Shown: piece by piece, positions 27,396-38,955 of the stretch
How positions within the stretch are numbered: position 1 is the stretch's first letter
How the letters are laid out: the number at the start of each line of letters is the position of its first letter
Assembly: GCF_051622035.1 (NCBI RefSeq)
Contig: NC_135367.1
Span: 10,514,501-10,578,500 of the forward strand
DNA: 64,000 bases
DNA from: Arctopsyche grandis
Lineage: Eukaryota > Arthropoda > Insecta > Trichoptera > Hydropsychidae
Reading direction: 5' to 3'
Translations under genes and position numbers: made by a program
The notes under the pieces: generated by a model
Databases searched by the model: none
What the model saw: the letters and a program-made list of their open reading frames with translations, nothing else
What the model was told of the DNA's origin: nothing

Positions 27396-29493
27396 TCTAT
27401 TGGATCATCCAAAAAGCAGAAATTTATTTAAGACTTCCATCGCAATTAATCTTCATTTGATGTGTGCTTCTAATATAAAAATAAATTAAATCTTTTTCGA
27501 GGGCAACTCACTTGAAAACGCCATTTTTCTGGTCAGTTGTATCTAACTGAATTGTGTGGGTATTATATGATCATCAATAATCCTGAGCTTACCACTTTCA
27601 CTTACATAAAAAACCTTTTAAAAAAATAGACGACTGCCGACAAAAAGACTTCTTTGTATTATAAATAATGAATTTTAAACACACTTTCATTCTTTCTCAT
27701 TTATTTCATTCTTTCGTCAGTCCGCAATGATTTTTATTTAATCCAGTGTAAATGATTCTGAATTAAAATTTAATATTATTTAAGCTTCTACATTTTTATG
27801 ATGAATAATTTAATGCATAATGTATCAGCTTGTAATACGGGCGTCGTGGCCTGCATTGTCGTTTGTCAAGAGTGTTGCACTCGCCCGGCCATCGGTGCAC
27901 TAAAATAGACAAGCATAGTGCATTCTTACCACTGCCATAGCTGCATCACGATGACATTTCCCCGCTGCTTTGATATTTACTGCTAGAAGACTCTCCCAAG
28001 TGGTTCCGGTAGAGCGAACGCGTCTTCTTCACCCTCAAAAACTATCAACTTTATTAGCAAGAGTCGAAGAAGGCAAGAAGTGCAAGTTAAAAGCAGCTCA
28101 CCCTAAAAGAATCCACTCCGAAAACTTACCACACCTATGTATTTTCGCTTTAAAGATCGGCAGCATAAACAAATTTGTTGCATTTCATATGTCAAAATTA
28201 GCAGTGATGCTGAATTCAATAGAAATTGAGAGTGAACATTATGCTCAGTTATACATACATAAGCAAATCAATTGACGATTATTACTAAGATTTATGTGTA
28301 TTAGCATAAAAGGCTACCACAGCAAATGAATATGCCCTATAAATTGAAGTAAATGTATAAAAGTCATTATTCATTTTAAATTTTGCTCAACTTATTTGAA
28401 AGCTATGGAGTTGGTAAGATATCCTGACATGACTGTAACAGCTTCGACTATAGGCACATACTCACTTAATTGCTCGCGCAAATTAAGTGAGTATGTACGT
28501 GAGTATGTGCCGTTTACCATGCACCCTTTTTTTTGAGCTTTCGACTTAAAATCTTTCGATTTCGATCTTTGCCTTCCGATATTTGCGTTTTCGGGCGTTT
28601 CACATTCAGGCTCAGGCTCAGGAAATATGCAGATAATGAAAAATTTAAAATACTTTAATAATATTGATCGTGATTCAAATGATCCGGGTTTTCTATTGGT
28701 ACTTTAATAACACAAACTATATCAAAAATTTGTAGTTCGGAATATCTCCCGAATAGTTCGAAGTACTCCCCAGAATTAGCCCGGATAATCGAGAGTAAAT
28801 TGTGTTATAATTGGTGCGAAAAACATCCCATGGAATTTCATATGAAACGCTTTTAAAATATACACATAGGTGGCACTCCATAGATTCTTAGTATGTACAT
28901 ATATTGATAGGATATTGTTTACTTTGTCTAATCTTGTCTATTCACTATCTAACATCCTACATACATTTGTTTAGTACGTGGTATTGGCACGTACTTTTCA
29001 AACTGGATTGGGTTTATTTAATTCCAATAAGAAGGCTTAACTTCAGGAAAATTAATAAAACATAATGCACGGACTCAGAAATTAATAAAAAATCACTGTA
29101 ATAAATATCAACAATTTTTTTTAATTTTGAAATGCTTTTTATAGTTTTTAAATTATGTTCATAATACATATTAGGTCTATTATAATGGTTTCTGATCTAG
29201 TGATTTATTTTTTACTAGGTATTTATAGGATAAAATCTTATTTTAATGTTAATGAACAGCATTATAGAAAAAAAAAGCTCAAAAACTGACAAATTTCCGG
29301 TATAAAAGAATCTTTCCGATCGGGAACAGGGACGAATCCACGTTCCATATCGTTATATAGAGTTTGGCGAAAGAGATGAATAATTTCGAAAATGTGCAAA
29401 TTTGGAAATTCTGCTATGTGAAGGGGGGGGGGGGGGATTGGGTCAATCGTATAATTATTTTCTGATCATAATTTGTATAAATTTCAGTTTGCA
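27396..29493. other. No gene seen; contains a hairpin
   Basis: AT-rich sequence between Helitron-like and Harbinger elements. At about 28450-28523 GGCACATACTCACTTAATT faces its complement AATTAAGTGAGTATG across a short loop, with the outer GGCACATACTCA repeated in the right arm. A 13-base G run lies near 29423. No splice-bounded exon found. Confidence 0.45.
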
Positions 29494-29496
29494 TTA

Positions 29497-30865
29497 GGCC
29501 TTGTTCATAGTCTCGACAATGACGCTGCGACGTCGCGACGACAATGTCGCTATAAAATTATTGTGTCCGCGTCACGACTTTGTCGTAAAATTATCCAGTT
29601 GCACGATGGATTTTGTCGAAATCGATATCGATATTCTCGTCATAAAAAATTGATTTTTTCAATAACGTCAACGATTCTTCGAACCAAATTTACATACATA
29701 CGTACATGCATATATAAAAAGTCTATTTCGAAATTGTATATTAGATTCTTATATGAATTCAAACTATTTTTTTCAAAACAATCGAATTTTTTTTATTGAA
29801 CAAACAAAACATTTTTTCTTTGAATTTGTTTCAATGGCGTTGTTGACATGCTAATGTTATATATGTTAGTAGTTTATTTACTAAAAAGTTAAAATATGAA
29901 AAAGACTCGTTTGAAATTAAAATTGATCGCCCTAAAATTACAAACTGGCTAAAATTATGCACTTGATATCCTCCAAACCAAGTGCCGCTTGGTTGATAGC
30001 TTGCAAGAACTGTAATTTAACTGTATTTTTTGACCAAATTGTCAACTTTTTCAAGTCACTTAAAAAAGACAACAAAAACAAACGGTCACTATCATCTTCT
30101 TCTTCTTTGGTTTTATTATTCTTTAAAATAGTTTTCCTCAAAGCTATTTTTTCGTTTAGTACCAGTTGGTGTATTTCTATTTTCATTCACACTTTGCCGT
30201 TCTGAAATGTTGCTTTTATTTTCATATCACGATTACGATATCCTTCATTGCTCAAATCGATTAAAGCAGGTCTCTCTTCCTATACAGAAATAAAAGCTTC
30301 TACGTCAAACATTCTTGAACGAAACAATACGTGAACTTCAGTCAGAACCTCGGGCGACAATGTCGCGTGTCGCGATGGTATGTACAAAATTGCGGCGCCT
30401 AATACAAAATACACTGAGTCGCGAGTTCCGCGACATCGCCGTGACGCGCGCTAGTCGCGCCGGCCGCTACTTTGGGCCGGGCCGCACCGTGCAACTTTGT
30501 CGGCCGACTAGTCGCGCGACAGGAAAAAATGTATGGAAATGTGTGCGACAAACAAGTTTATGGTTGTGGCATGTCCCATCTACCTGCATGCATTGGTCTG
30601 GTCGCCCTCAACCAAGTTGTTCGCGAGTTGAGCGGTGCGGCCCGGCCCTTTGCGTCTCTCGCGCTTACTATGAACACTATTTGACAATAGTATGAACTTT
30701 GCGACTTTGTCGCAGAAGTGTCGCTGTTCATACTAATGTCTAATAGTGTTCATAGTAAGCGCGACAGTTTGTCGCGCTTACTATGAACACAATTAGAAAT
30801 TAGTATGAACAGCGACACTTCCGCAACTTTGTCGCAGCGACATTGTCGAGACTATAAACAAGGCC
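29497..30865 (-). mobile_element. PIF/Harbinger-like element
   Basis: Ends GGCCTTGTTCATAGTCTCGA (left) and the near complement ending AACAAGGCC (right), flanked by TTA on both sides (29494-29496 and 30866-30868). GGCCTTGTT termini and 3-bp TTA duplications are the accepted signature of PIF/Harbinger elements. Sub-terminal regions are packed with GTCGC/GCGAC words and with several copies of TTACTATGAACAC and TAGTATGAACAGCGAC in both orientations. The interior carries MADF/BESS remnants on the minus strand, the usual accessory gene of this superfamily. No DDE transposase is seen, so it is non-autonomous. Confidence 0.85.
29938..30279 (-). pseudogene. MADF-BESS accessory protein remnant of the Harbinger element
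   Basis: In a single minus-strand frame, 30279-30190 reads EERPALIDLSNEGYRNRDMK, resembling the N-terminal part of a MADF DNA-binding domain (xRPxLxDxxxxxYRNRxxK). A TGA follows at 30189-30187, then 82 open codons containing DSDRLFLLSFLSDLKKLT and KLQFLQAINQAAL, matching the BESS interaction motif. The middle and end of MADF are missing between them. It is therefore a decayed, internally deleted copy; a spliced-out intron across the gap cannot be wholly excluded. Confidence 0.75.
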
Positions 30866-31529
30866 TTAGATCAAACTGGCACTTATTTTCATAAATACTT
30901 TAATTTTCTAATTTATAAACCATTTCGAATTTTTCGTATATAATAAAATATTTTTTTGCACAATTTCCTCTTTTTGTACTTCTCAGTTGGCAACCTTATT
31001 ATTATTATTATTTTTTTTTTTTTTATATCGCCACCCTTTAATATTTTTAATATTTTAATTCCTGAATCGGTCACTGATCCCGAATAACATTACAATTTTT
31101 TTCCAGTTTTGTTAGAACAATTTAACAGTTTGTTATACCGAAATTTGACTACATAAAATATATTTATTAGAATAAATGCTAGCAAATTGATATTTTATAC
31201 TGAATTTTTTCAATAAATAATATACGACATCTAAATTTTTACTACCGAGGCTTCCTATTTGTACAAGCTTTTAATTTTAGATAGATCATCCAATGAAAAA
31301 ATCAATTGAATAATTGAAAATATAATCCGACTCTGTCTCAGTCCGTTCAAGACATTTTTTACGAGATTGAATCTATGAGTATATATACATTAGATATTCA
31401 TCTTTATGATACGTACGTACTTGTATATCTAATCGTATTTGGAATTATCACGGTTGAAGCATATTGATTCAGTTGTATCGTGGCTTTGGACGAATAGTGT
31501 CGAGCTTTGAAAAAGCTATTTTGAATATC

Positions 31530-32053
31530 ATGGTTTTCGAAGTTTCATCTTTCGCCACAGTCACAGTGATATGGGCTGTCGTGGGCATCGTCATACCCAT
31601 AATCTTATTCGCATCTAAAAATCCTAGCAGACCGTTAGTTTACATAAATAACGTTCATCTTTGATTATATTTACTATATGTATGAATTATTCATCAACTT
31701 GCCTGATAAAATGTCACATTTCAGAATTGTCCAATCTTCAATGCTGTTAACGGGGGTTTCGTGTTGGCTTTTGTATGTATATTTATCACACAGGTCTGAT
31801 AATTGCCATTTTATTTCATTTATCTATCTAATTGTATTGGAACTTTTAAATTTTAGTTGGTTATGCTGTTACATGACTCAGATGAATCCACTCTTCGGAC
31901 CTAAAATGGGCAATCATACTGTTCTCATGATAGCTAAAAATTGGGTAAGTTTATTTTTTTTATATTAAATTAGTTTCTTATGTCCATGTTCTTATATATT
32001 TATTTAATTTTCCAATCGATTACTCATTTCAGGGAAATTTATATACAGAATAA
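31530..32053 (+). CDS. VhaM9.7: V-ATPase Vo subunit e, copy A (4 exons)
   Basis: Small hydrophobic subunit of the membrane Vo sector of the proton-pumping V-ATPase. Exons 31530-31633, 31725-31772, 31857-31944 and 32033-32053 join to 86 residues; every junction is GT-AG and the frame is continuous. Visible are a first membrane helix (VTVIWAVVGIVIPIILF), a second (SSMLLTGVSCWLL then WLCCYM), and the family motif CCYMTQMNPLFGPK followed by TVLMIA and NW. Both helices, the CCYMxQMNPLxGP block and the length match the ATP6V0E/VhaM9.7 family. The start at 31530 was chosen because it aligns with copy B; an upstream in-frame codon would add 22 residues that copy B lacks. The N-terminus diverges (MVFEVSS), and the usual APKGP loop is FASKNPS. 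An AATAAA lies near 32235. It is intact and probably functional, perhaps tissue-restricted. Confidence 0.9.
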
Positions 32054-33012
32054 TTTCGGTAGGTGTTACATTAAGCATATTTTGTATTTTTCTAAGATTG
32101 TATTGTCTTAACTTTAATTGCTTATTCCCCAGATTATCATCATCCAGTTAAAACTATTTTCGTATATTATATTATAACACGAAATTCTTTTTATCTATAT
32201 ACATAATGTGAATATATAAATAATAATTTAGATGAATAAATAATAATTTGGAACCAATCACTATGCTATTATTAATTTATGACATTTATATTACGAAAGC
32301 ATCAAAATTATGTACAACAGTTTTAATTTATTTTCGATTGACTGCGTCTTGTGAAATGAAATATGTCAGTCATCATTATATTGAAGGTTTGAGCCTGATC
32401 AATATATTAATTTACGTTTTTGAACTATCGTTAATGTGAACACTCTGCTTTCAGATTCTAATACAAAAACCAATGGACTGCATTTTCTGAATTATGTGCT
32501 TATATAGATGACAATAACACAAGAGTGTATCAACAAGCTCACACACTTTTACTCACTTACACGCACAATAAGAAGTACATCTAACCGAAAATAATATAGA
32601 ACTTTATATTACGAATAATTATTAACCCAATCTAATATTTCATGGTTTAAAAAACCAGGTATGTTCAGTTTGCTTTTTTATACCTATTTTATACCACAGA
32701 AATATGCACAGCAATGTTACTCATTCCAAAATATTTTGCGATAATCTTATGTGACGAGAGGTTATCTATCACAAGACTAATAAATGATTTTCATATTAAA
32801 TTTGAAGGTCATTTTAATGTGTACTTATAATTGTGTAACGATTAGCCACTTGTACTAAAATAATATAAGGACAGCTACATTTGTCAATATTGTATTTCTG
32901 TGAATAATAAGCAGGAACACCATTTGGGGCATAAAAAGCTAGCTGTAATTGCACAAGACGCTTATTTTTTTATTTTAAAATGCCAGTGGCCAATTTCTAT
33001 ACGTTGGCCAAC
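32054..33012. other. 3' flank of copy A, no gene
   Basis: AT-rich; AATAAA near 32235 is the likely polyadenylation signal of copy A. No further exon was recognised before the foldback elements. Confidence 0.5.
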
Positions 33013-33337
33013 AACGGTAAACGGACTACTAGTCATATGTGAACCAGTCACAGGACAACCGGTCGCTCTAGATCGGTCACACGTGATCACCCGTCACACT
33101 AAAACTGGTCAAACCTTAAAATCGGTCATGAGAAAACTGGTTAACCGATTTTAGGGTGTGACCAGTTTTCTCGTGACCAGTTTTAGGGTGTGACCAGTTT
33201 TAGGGTGTGACCAGTTTTAGGGTGTGACCAGTTTTCTCGTGACCAGTTTTAGTGTGACGGGTGATCACGTGTGACCGATCTAGAGCGACCGGTTGTCCTG
33301 TGACCGGTTAACATTTGACTAGTAATCACCGAACCCC
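33013..33337. repeat. Foldback element with GTGACCAG tandem core
   Basis: Arms are inverted copies (ACTAGTCATATGTGAACC, AGGACAACCGGTCGCTCTAG, ATCGGTCACACGTGATCACC in the left arm, complements in the right). Between about 33170 and 33250 the unit GTGACCAGTTTTAGGGT (17 bp, with a 15-bp variant ending CTC) repeats five to six times. A partial copy with the same right arm is at about 47737-47922. No protein is coded. Confidence 0.85.
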
Positions 33338-33373
33338 AACAACTCTATTCATTTTATTTACGGTCAAATTCCC

Positions 33374-33753
33374 GGGTTTGGTGCATCCGCTCTAAAATCG
33401 CCAGATTAACAGAACGGCAGCTTTAAAAGTAATTCTCGTTTTCTCGAATGATAGATTGCACATCAGATGACGAGTAACCTTTCGATGTGCACAGATGCAA
33501 TTATTAAAATTGAGTTGGATCTTCCTGGCAAGATTTAATAAGGCAAGATTCGGAACTTATCGAATCTTGCCTTATTAAACTCGCCTGAAAGATCCAACTC
33601 AATTTTAATAATTGCATCTGTGCACATCGAAATGTTACCCGTCATCTGATGTGCAATATATCATTCGAGAAGATGAGAATTGCATTTAAAGCAGCCGTCC
33701 GTTAATCTGTCGTTCAATTTGTCTGGCGATTTTAGAGCGGATGCACCGCATCC
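33374..33753. mobile_element. Foldback MITE with 9-bp target duplication (Mutator-like?)
   Basis: Two arms of about 165 bases are inverted copies almost throughout (GCATCCGCTCTAAAATCGCC, GATGTGCACAGATGCAATTA, AAAATTGAGTTGGATCTTCC and complements), with a centre that is itself palindromic (TTAATAAGGCAAGATTCG). CAAATTCCC flanks both sides exactly (33365-33373 and 33754-33762). Nine-base duplications with long inverted repeats suggest a Mutator-like (MULE) non-autonomous element; Merlin-type is the alternative. Confidence 0.85.
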
Positions 33754-34064
33754 CAAATTCCCACTATGTAGAATATTTGTGAAGTAAATAAATAATGATT
33801 ATCAGCAGAATTAAAGTGACACACTTAACAGTTCGATAGAATTTCAATTCGATATCGATCAGAAACAACTATATAACAATAAAGCACGCTGATAGTGAAT
33901 CGACGAAAACGATAAGATTCCGATATTGTGTTTGACACTAATATTTTTTTTCAATGGTAAATAATTTTATATGTTTAATAATATCATTTGAAACATGAAT
34001 ATTTGCATAATTTTCCAAAAAGGGGTAAAATTTAAGGGAAATATTTATGCTGGCAGCACTGTGC

Positions 34065-34074
34065 GTCACGTGAC
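34065..34074. promoter_or_regulatory. Palindromic CLEAR/MITF-type E-box GTCACGTGAC
   Basis: A perfect 10-base palindrome about 98 bases upstream of the copy B start codon, in a GC-richer stretch (34050-34170). GTCACGTGAC is the consensus bound by MiT/TFE factors, including insect Mitf, at lysosomal and V-ATPase genes. Copy A has no such site in its near upstream region. Motif seen; binding inferred. Confidence 0.65.
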
Positions 34075-34171
34075 GTATCGATCCCGTGCGAGCAGCTGTC
34101 ATGTGATATTTGACAAGCGTTAGTCTTCTGTAGTTCTGTTCGCGAAGGAGTTTACAAGTCTCAAATCAGCA

Positions 34172-37100
34172 ATGGGGGCTTCAGCCATAGCTTTCATCGT
34201 ATTCACGGTCATATGGGGTGTTGTGGGAATCGTTCTGCCCATCATCGCCCCCAAGGGCCCCAATAGAGGGTCAGTATCATGCCTTTATAATCAATCATTT
34301 TACCCTATACGACATGCTAATACTCATTATATATGTGATATTCCGATACATCCCTCTCTTATCGTTCACTCAATACTGAGAATTGTGGTGTCGTGGAGCG
34401 TCTAGGACCTGACTAACGACTCGCCTCCACTCCTAGTCCTGGGCAAGCTGATGATAGCGCACCAAAAGGATCCAACCGACCCTCTGATCTGATCCCTCCA
34501 TCATGTGGTGGACCTTTCTGAATGCGTCCCCTCCAAGGATCAACGTCTCTAGAATCACATTTGAACCTGAGATTTCAGGATTAGAATTAAACGATCTCGG
34601 GCGGTGGCCGTCACTGCAACGAAAGTGACTTGATCAAAAGTCGAGAAACCAAGATTTTTCGCGATTTTTATGACAATATGTGAAATAGTCCGTACATATG
34701 AAGAGCGGGTAGTATTACCATATATGTATAGTACCGTTTACCATGCATATATTCTTTTCGATCTTTCGGCTTTCGACTTTCGATGCAGTGAGCCAGACCC
34801 AATTTTGGGATACGGGATTGTGATTATTTTCAATAGTTCAAGAATTTACATTGATAAATTTATATAATTTTCACTATTTCTTTTTTTATTATGGACATGA
34901 GGCTGGTACAATTTTGAACTTAGGTTCACGTTATCTAGGTGTTTACGAATGGTTATCGAAAACATTATCTCACTTTTATTGTCATCAAATCATTTAGAAT
35001 TTAACCGTTTGCCCGCGGCCGTCTTCTATGGAAGCTTTGCGCGACAAGTCTGTAGCGCGGCTGTCTTCCATAGAATTTCTGAACTTTGCACGGGATTTTG
35101 AGCCTTATATGCGCCTATTTCAACTGTTTTAACGTTCAAAATTGGTTGAATATATTACTGAGAGTTGAATGCCATCTATTCAATTTGCTTAAAATGAATA
35201 TATACCAGTCGAAATTAGTTTTTTGTGGAACCATACTGAAACCTCGTTTATGTGACGTCACGTCTGTTGAACAATGGCGACGATACGTCTCAATTGTATG
35301 AAGAATGATTATTTGACAATTAAGCCAAAACTACGAGATATATTGTGTATTTTATTGTTTAAAATAATACTTTATGTGTTAATTAATATATCTGGTTACT
35401 TGAGTAAATATTAAAATCTGTATTTAAGGTCGAAAACTCGATTGCCAAATTCGCGAAAAAGGTGCCGCGTACAGGGCTTGTTCGCTATATTTAATGCGGC
35501 TGGCAAAGGGCTAATAGATAAGTGTAAGTGTATCGGTGAAATTTGGTCCTCTTCGTTTTTGTTGAGAAATTACTATATCTTCGCTCAATGCAGATTTAAA
35601 TTCAGTCAATTGTTTGAAACTGAATAATAAAATTATGTCGCCTGATATCACGAGTTGGTATCACGTCGGTAGAGTGCTTCGAGGACTAATTTTAAGGGTT
35701 TCAAAACGTCCATAATTTCAGCTATTTTTATCCAGTCATTTTCACTAAATGTCTAAAATTTTAAAAATAAAAATCACTCCAGCATGTTATAAAGACTATC
35801 CCACCTGGTTTTACAGTCTAATATAAGTAAATGTTGTTTTCCGTGCTCATTTCTAACGTACTTTTGTAGATTAGCATCATTTTTAGTCGGTGACCTTTTA
35901 AATATTGCCATGAATTCTCTCAGTTTCAATCCCGAGTTTTTCTGGATTACATTTACTAATGCCGGAATTCATAGGTATCGAAAAACGCCTGGGATTTCCT
36001 ACTTCCTGACTATACAACATGGCCGAGAATTCCCTACTCTTGTCTATACAACATGTCCGAAATCAGAAAGAATTCTTCTTCGGCACGCTGTGGAGAGTTT
36101 TTCTAATATTTTTAACTCCTAGAGGTGAATATGTTCGTCCACTTCGAACACCATATTTTAAAGGCTTCCATGGTTTGAGACAAATGTTGGTTCTTGTCCC
36201 GAATCGTTCCACCAAAAGAATTTTCGTTTATCTTCAACCTTAAATACATGCTCTCCACTTGTACTCTAAAGAGTCCTCATAGTTGTCTATCAACGTTGCC
36301 GATACATATTTTATATATACATATGTATATAACTTTTACTATATTGAATTACACAATTAAAAATGTTTAGAATATATGTATGATATTGTTGCGTAGGGGT
36401 GGGTTCAGGATCTAAATGAAAGATCAAAGTCGCTTCACAGCATTTAATCCGCAAAATAATCTGATTTACTGTATGTACCTCCTTATAAAATACAAGTTGC
36501 ACAGCACAGCTTCCCCGATCCATTAATGTGTCTTGCACGTAAAGGTCTACTGTGTCGGGTCTATTGTTTATGCACAAACTCGCCTAGGTATGTGAGAACT
36601 GCAGCGTATCCTTTATTCGGACACGTACGGAGTCCCGTTAGCCTAATCCAGGGTCTTTATTGTTCACCCACAAATTCACTTAGTGGATACTCTCTCTCAT
36701 GTTCCCACATTACACTATAATATTAGAATCATCGTTTTTTGTAACTGCTAACTATCTTTTGCTAGATTAAGGCATATCCAATCTTACATTTTTCTTAGTC
36801 CAATCATCTCATTTGCAGCCTTCCTTGAATCATTTTTTTAACGCTCTCTTATCTTCTGGTCCACACATGATCATTAGTAGAGACCTTTATTTTTAGCATT
36901 TTGTGATAGATGCTATTTGTGCGATTTTTTTTATATACATATTACTATTTCTAAATATTTTCATTGAACTATGACTCATATTTACAAATTCAATCGTTTC
37001 AGAATTATGCAAGTGATATTGATGCTAACGGGGGCGACTTGTTGGCTTTTGTAAGTATCATTTTTTTATTGTTATTTGAGTATTATATTATGCATTATCA

Positions 37101-37332
37101 TACAAATTAAAAATTATACTTTCTCTCGTTTTAGTTGGTTGTGTTGTTATATGGCACAAATGAACCCATTGATCGGGCCGAAACTCAGCAATCACACAGT
37201 TCTCATGATAGCTCGGGAATGGGTAAGTCTTTTATTTTTATTTTTCAAATTTGACGTCCTATATATTTCTATTTTTATTTCTAATGTGTGTATATATTTT
37301 TCTTTTTTCAGGGAAATACTATTCCAATGTAA
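34172..37332 (+). CDS. VhaM9.7: V-ATPase Vo subunit e, copy B (4 exons)
   Basis: Exons 34172-34269, 37003-37050, 37135-37222 and 37312-37332 give an 84-residue protein with all introns GT-AG and continuous frame. Residues 1-32 (MGASAIAFIVFTVIWGVVG, IVLPIIAPKGPNR) hold the first helix and the conserved APKGP loop; exon 2 gives IMQVILMLTGATCWLF; exon 3 gives WLCCYMAQMNPLIGPKLSNH, TVLMIAREW; the last exon gives GNTIPM. This is the canonical sequence of the family and closer to consensus than copy A. Introns fall at the same codons and phases (2, 2, 0) as in copy A, proving tandem duplication of a spliced gene. Intron 1 is 2.7 kb, against 91 bases in copy A. The upstream CLEAR palindrome suggests the housekeeping copy. 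Confidence 0.94.
34270..37002. other. First intron of V-ATPase e copy B, repeat-rich
   Basis: Contains dispersed text such as GTACCGTTTACCATGCA (near 34730, also near 28508), a short hairpin at about 35005-35070 (GTCTTCTATGGAA facing TTCCATAGAA), and an LTR-related piece at about 36387. No coding exon of another gene was identified. Confidence 0.5.
36387..36714 (-). mobile_element. LTR-related fragment, minus orientation
   Basis: Begins TGTTGCGTAGGGGTGGGT, the exact complement of the 3' end of the solo LTRs at 8386 and 46204, followed by a diverged TCACAGCATTTAATCCG. It departs from those LTRs further in. Possible limits are 36387-36714, but the flanks (ATAT and CTAT) differ, so the right end is uncertain. 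Confidence 0.5.
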
Positions 37333-37589
37333 ATCTGAACAAAAAATATTATGTTGTAAAAAATTCATTCCACAACATCAAATTATATGTAACAGTATTG
37401 TAATGAACATGTCAGTGTTGTTAATAGAATTCTATTATTCGCTTAGAAATAGGCATATGAGAATTTTTCAAAATTTCGGCATACTTATCTAAAATTGTAC
37501 GTTGTAAAATTTTAATTGCATCGTTGGCTATATACCTACTGTATTTAATGTATAAATGTAATTATTCTGTTGAAATTAACTCGTTTATA

Positions 37590-37595
37590 AATAAA
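37590..37595 (+). terminator. Polyadenylation signal AATAAA of V-ATPase e copy B
   Basis: AATAAA about 260 bases after the stop codon of copy B and followed by a T-rich run (ATTTTTTTGTTG), the usual layout of an insect 3' end. Earlier AATAAA words are absent in the immediate 3' UTR. Confidence 0.5.
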
Positions 37596-37809
37596 TATAA
37601 CTATTTAAATTATTTTTTTGTTGTTTTTTAAGAGGTACTGAGATATATGATATATGCCTGCAAAAGGGTATTTGAATCAAACATGTATTTTTTTTTAAAA
37701 TACATACACATATATAAGATTTAATGCGAGAAAAACTTAAATATATTCACAATATTATAATAACAAAATCTGTTAAATAAAAAAACATAAAGGTCCTTCT
37801 ATATTATCC

Positions 37810-38200
37810 AGCACTGTACGTCAACAGCTCGTCACAAGACTACTACTATTCATACAATACAGCACTGTTTTCGGCACGTTCATACTTGTTTTGAATGAGT
37901 GCAAGGCAAAATCGGCTTACATGTACAATACAGAGCGCGACGATATAGCGCAATATTGCTTGCATCGAATCAATATTGTCACAATATGATGTTTTCGAAT
38001 ATATTCATATGCATATGTCAGTACTTTCGTTAGCACGGTGCACTCGCCACTATGGCGTCAAAGTAAACAGGTTCTACTGTATAATATGAATAGATTGTGT
38101 CGGCTACTGCTGTTGCGGATATATGTATATGAATGTGTGCTCATAGAATGTACTAAAAAATATTTTTTTGTATTGCTGTTTGCTGGCTCTAGCTGTACTG
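37810..38200. repeat. Dispersed repeat, inverse copy at 56.34-56.86 kb
   Basis: GTGCAAGGCAAAATCGGCTTAC with its neighbours (ACTACTATTCATACAAT, GCGATATAGCGCAATATTG) recurs in opposite orientation at 56.6-56.85 kb (GTAAGCCAATTTTGCCTTGC). Both copies contain internal inverted segments. Non-coding; superfamily not determined. Confidence 0.6.
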
Positions 38201-38218
38201 GTATAAACGAACCTTAAT

Positions 38219-38580
38219 CAGAGATGTTATAATAATAGAAGGGCCCTTACGAATAAATAATTGTTGTCAATATTACGCGGTATGTCTCTATAAATACGCT
38301 ACAATGCACGGAATACAATCGGATCAATTTACTTATAAAAATGTATCCCATGTTGTTTATTTTGTGTTTTTGAATGCATTGTGCAATTTTTAACGATGCT
38401 CGCCCATCTTGCGAGTAATATAAACAAACACAAGTTTTTATCGGACATACGTCGAGCACCAAGCATCAAATACGACTGATGCTAAAGTTATTTAGGATTG
38501 TCTGTGGACAATCGTCACTTGACAACAATATGACGCCTAAAGCCACTTCTATTATTATAGCATTTCTTTGACCTTAATAC
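38219..38580 (-). mobile_element. hAT-type MITE, intact, 362 bp
   Basis: Ends CAGAGATGTTATAATAATAG and CTATTATTATAGCATTTCTTTG form imperfect inverted repeats, and ACCTTAAT is duplicated exactly at both flanks (38211-38218 and 38581-38588). It is the same family as 45394-45753, in the opposite orientation. Eight-base duplications and CAGAG ends indicate hAT. Confidence 0.9.
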
Positions 38581-38955
38581 GTTTCACAATTGCATTTACT
38601 TTTACATCTAAAATATCAATGATAAATAATGTATGCAAGTTTCACAAAATACTACATATTATAAAGTCAAAGATTTAAATATATTACTTATATTTTTAAA
38701 AGCATCACAGTCTGAAAACCTTGCTTAGATACTTATAATTTTAAGTACTTGTGATCATTCACATTTTTTTTCAAATTTAAAATCTTCATTTGTTTAGCAA
38801 TATTAAAACAAATGTATACATATATTATGGCGCGAAATTGAAATTCCGTTTTAAAATTGATGTTCATAAAAATAAAAATTAACACAAATAAATTAATAAT
38901 ACCATATTAAACATTTTCAATTAGATTTAATTAAAATATGTATGTGGTAACAGCT

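Noticed and set aside
30315-30695. 126-codon plus-strand frame, Arg-rich
   Set aside because: Lies in the GTCGC-word-rich sub-terminal part of the Harbinger-like element; composition explains it and the element's coding remnants are on the other strand.
33013-33753. Repeated and palindromic DNA considered as a CRISPR-like or origin structure
   Set aside because: Eukaryotic context, repeats without unique spacers of constant length, and target duplications identify transposable elements.
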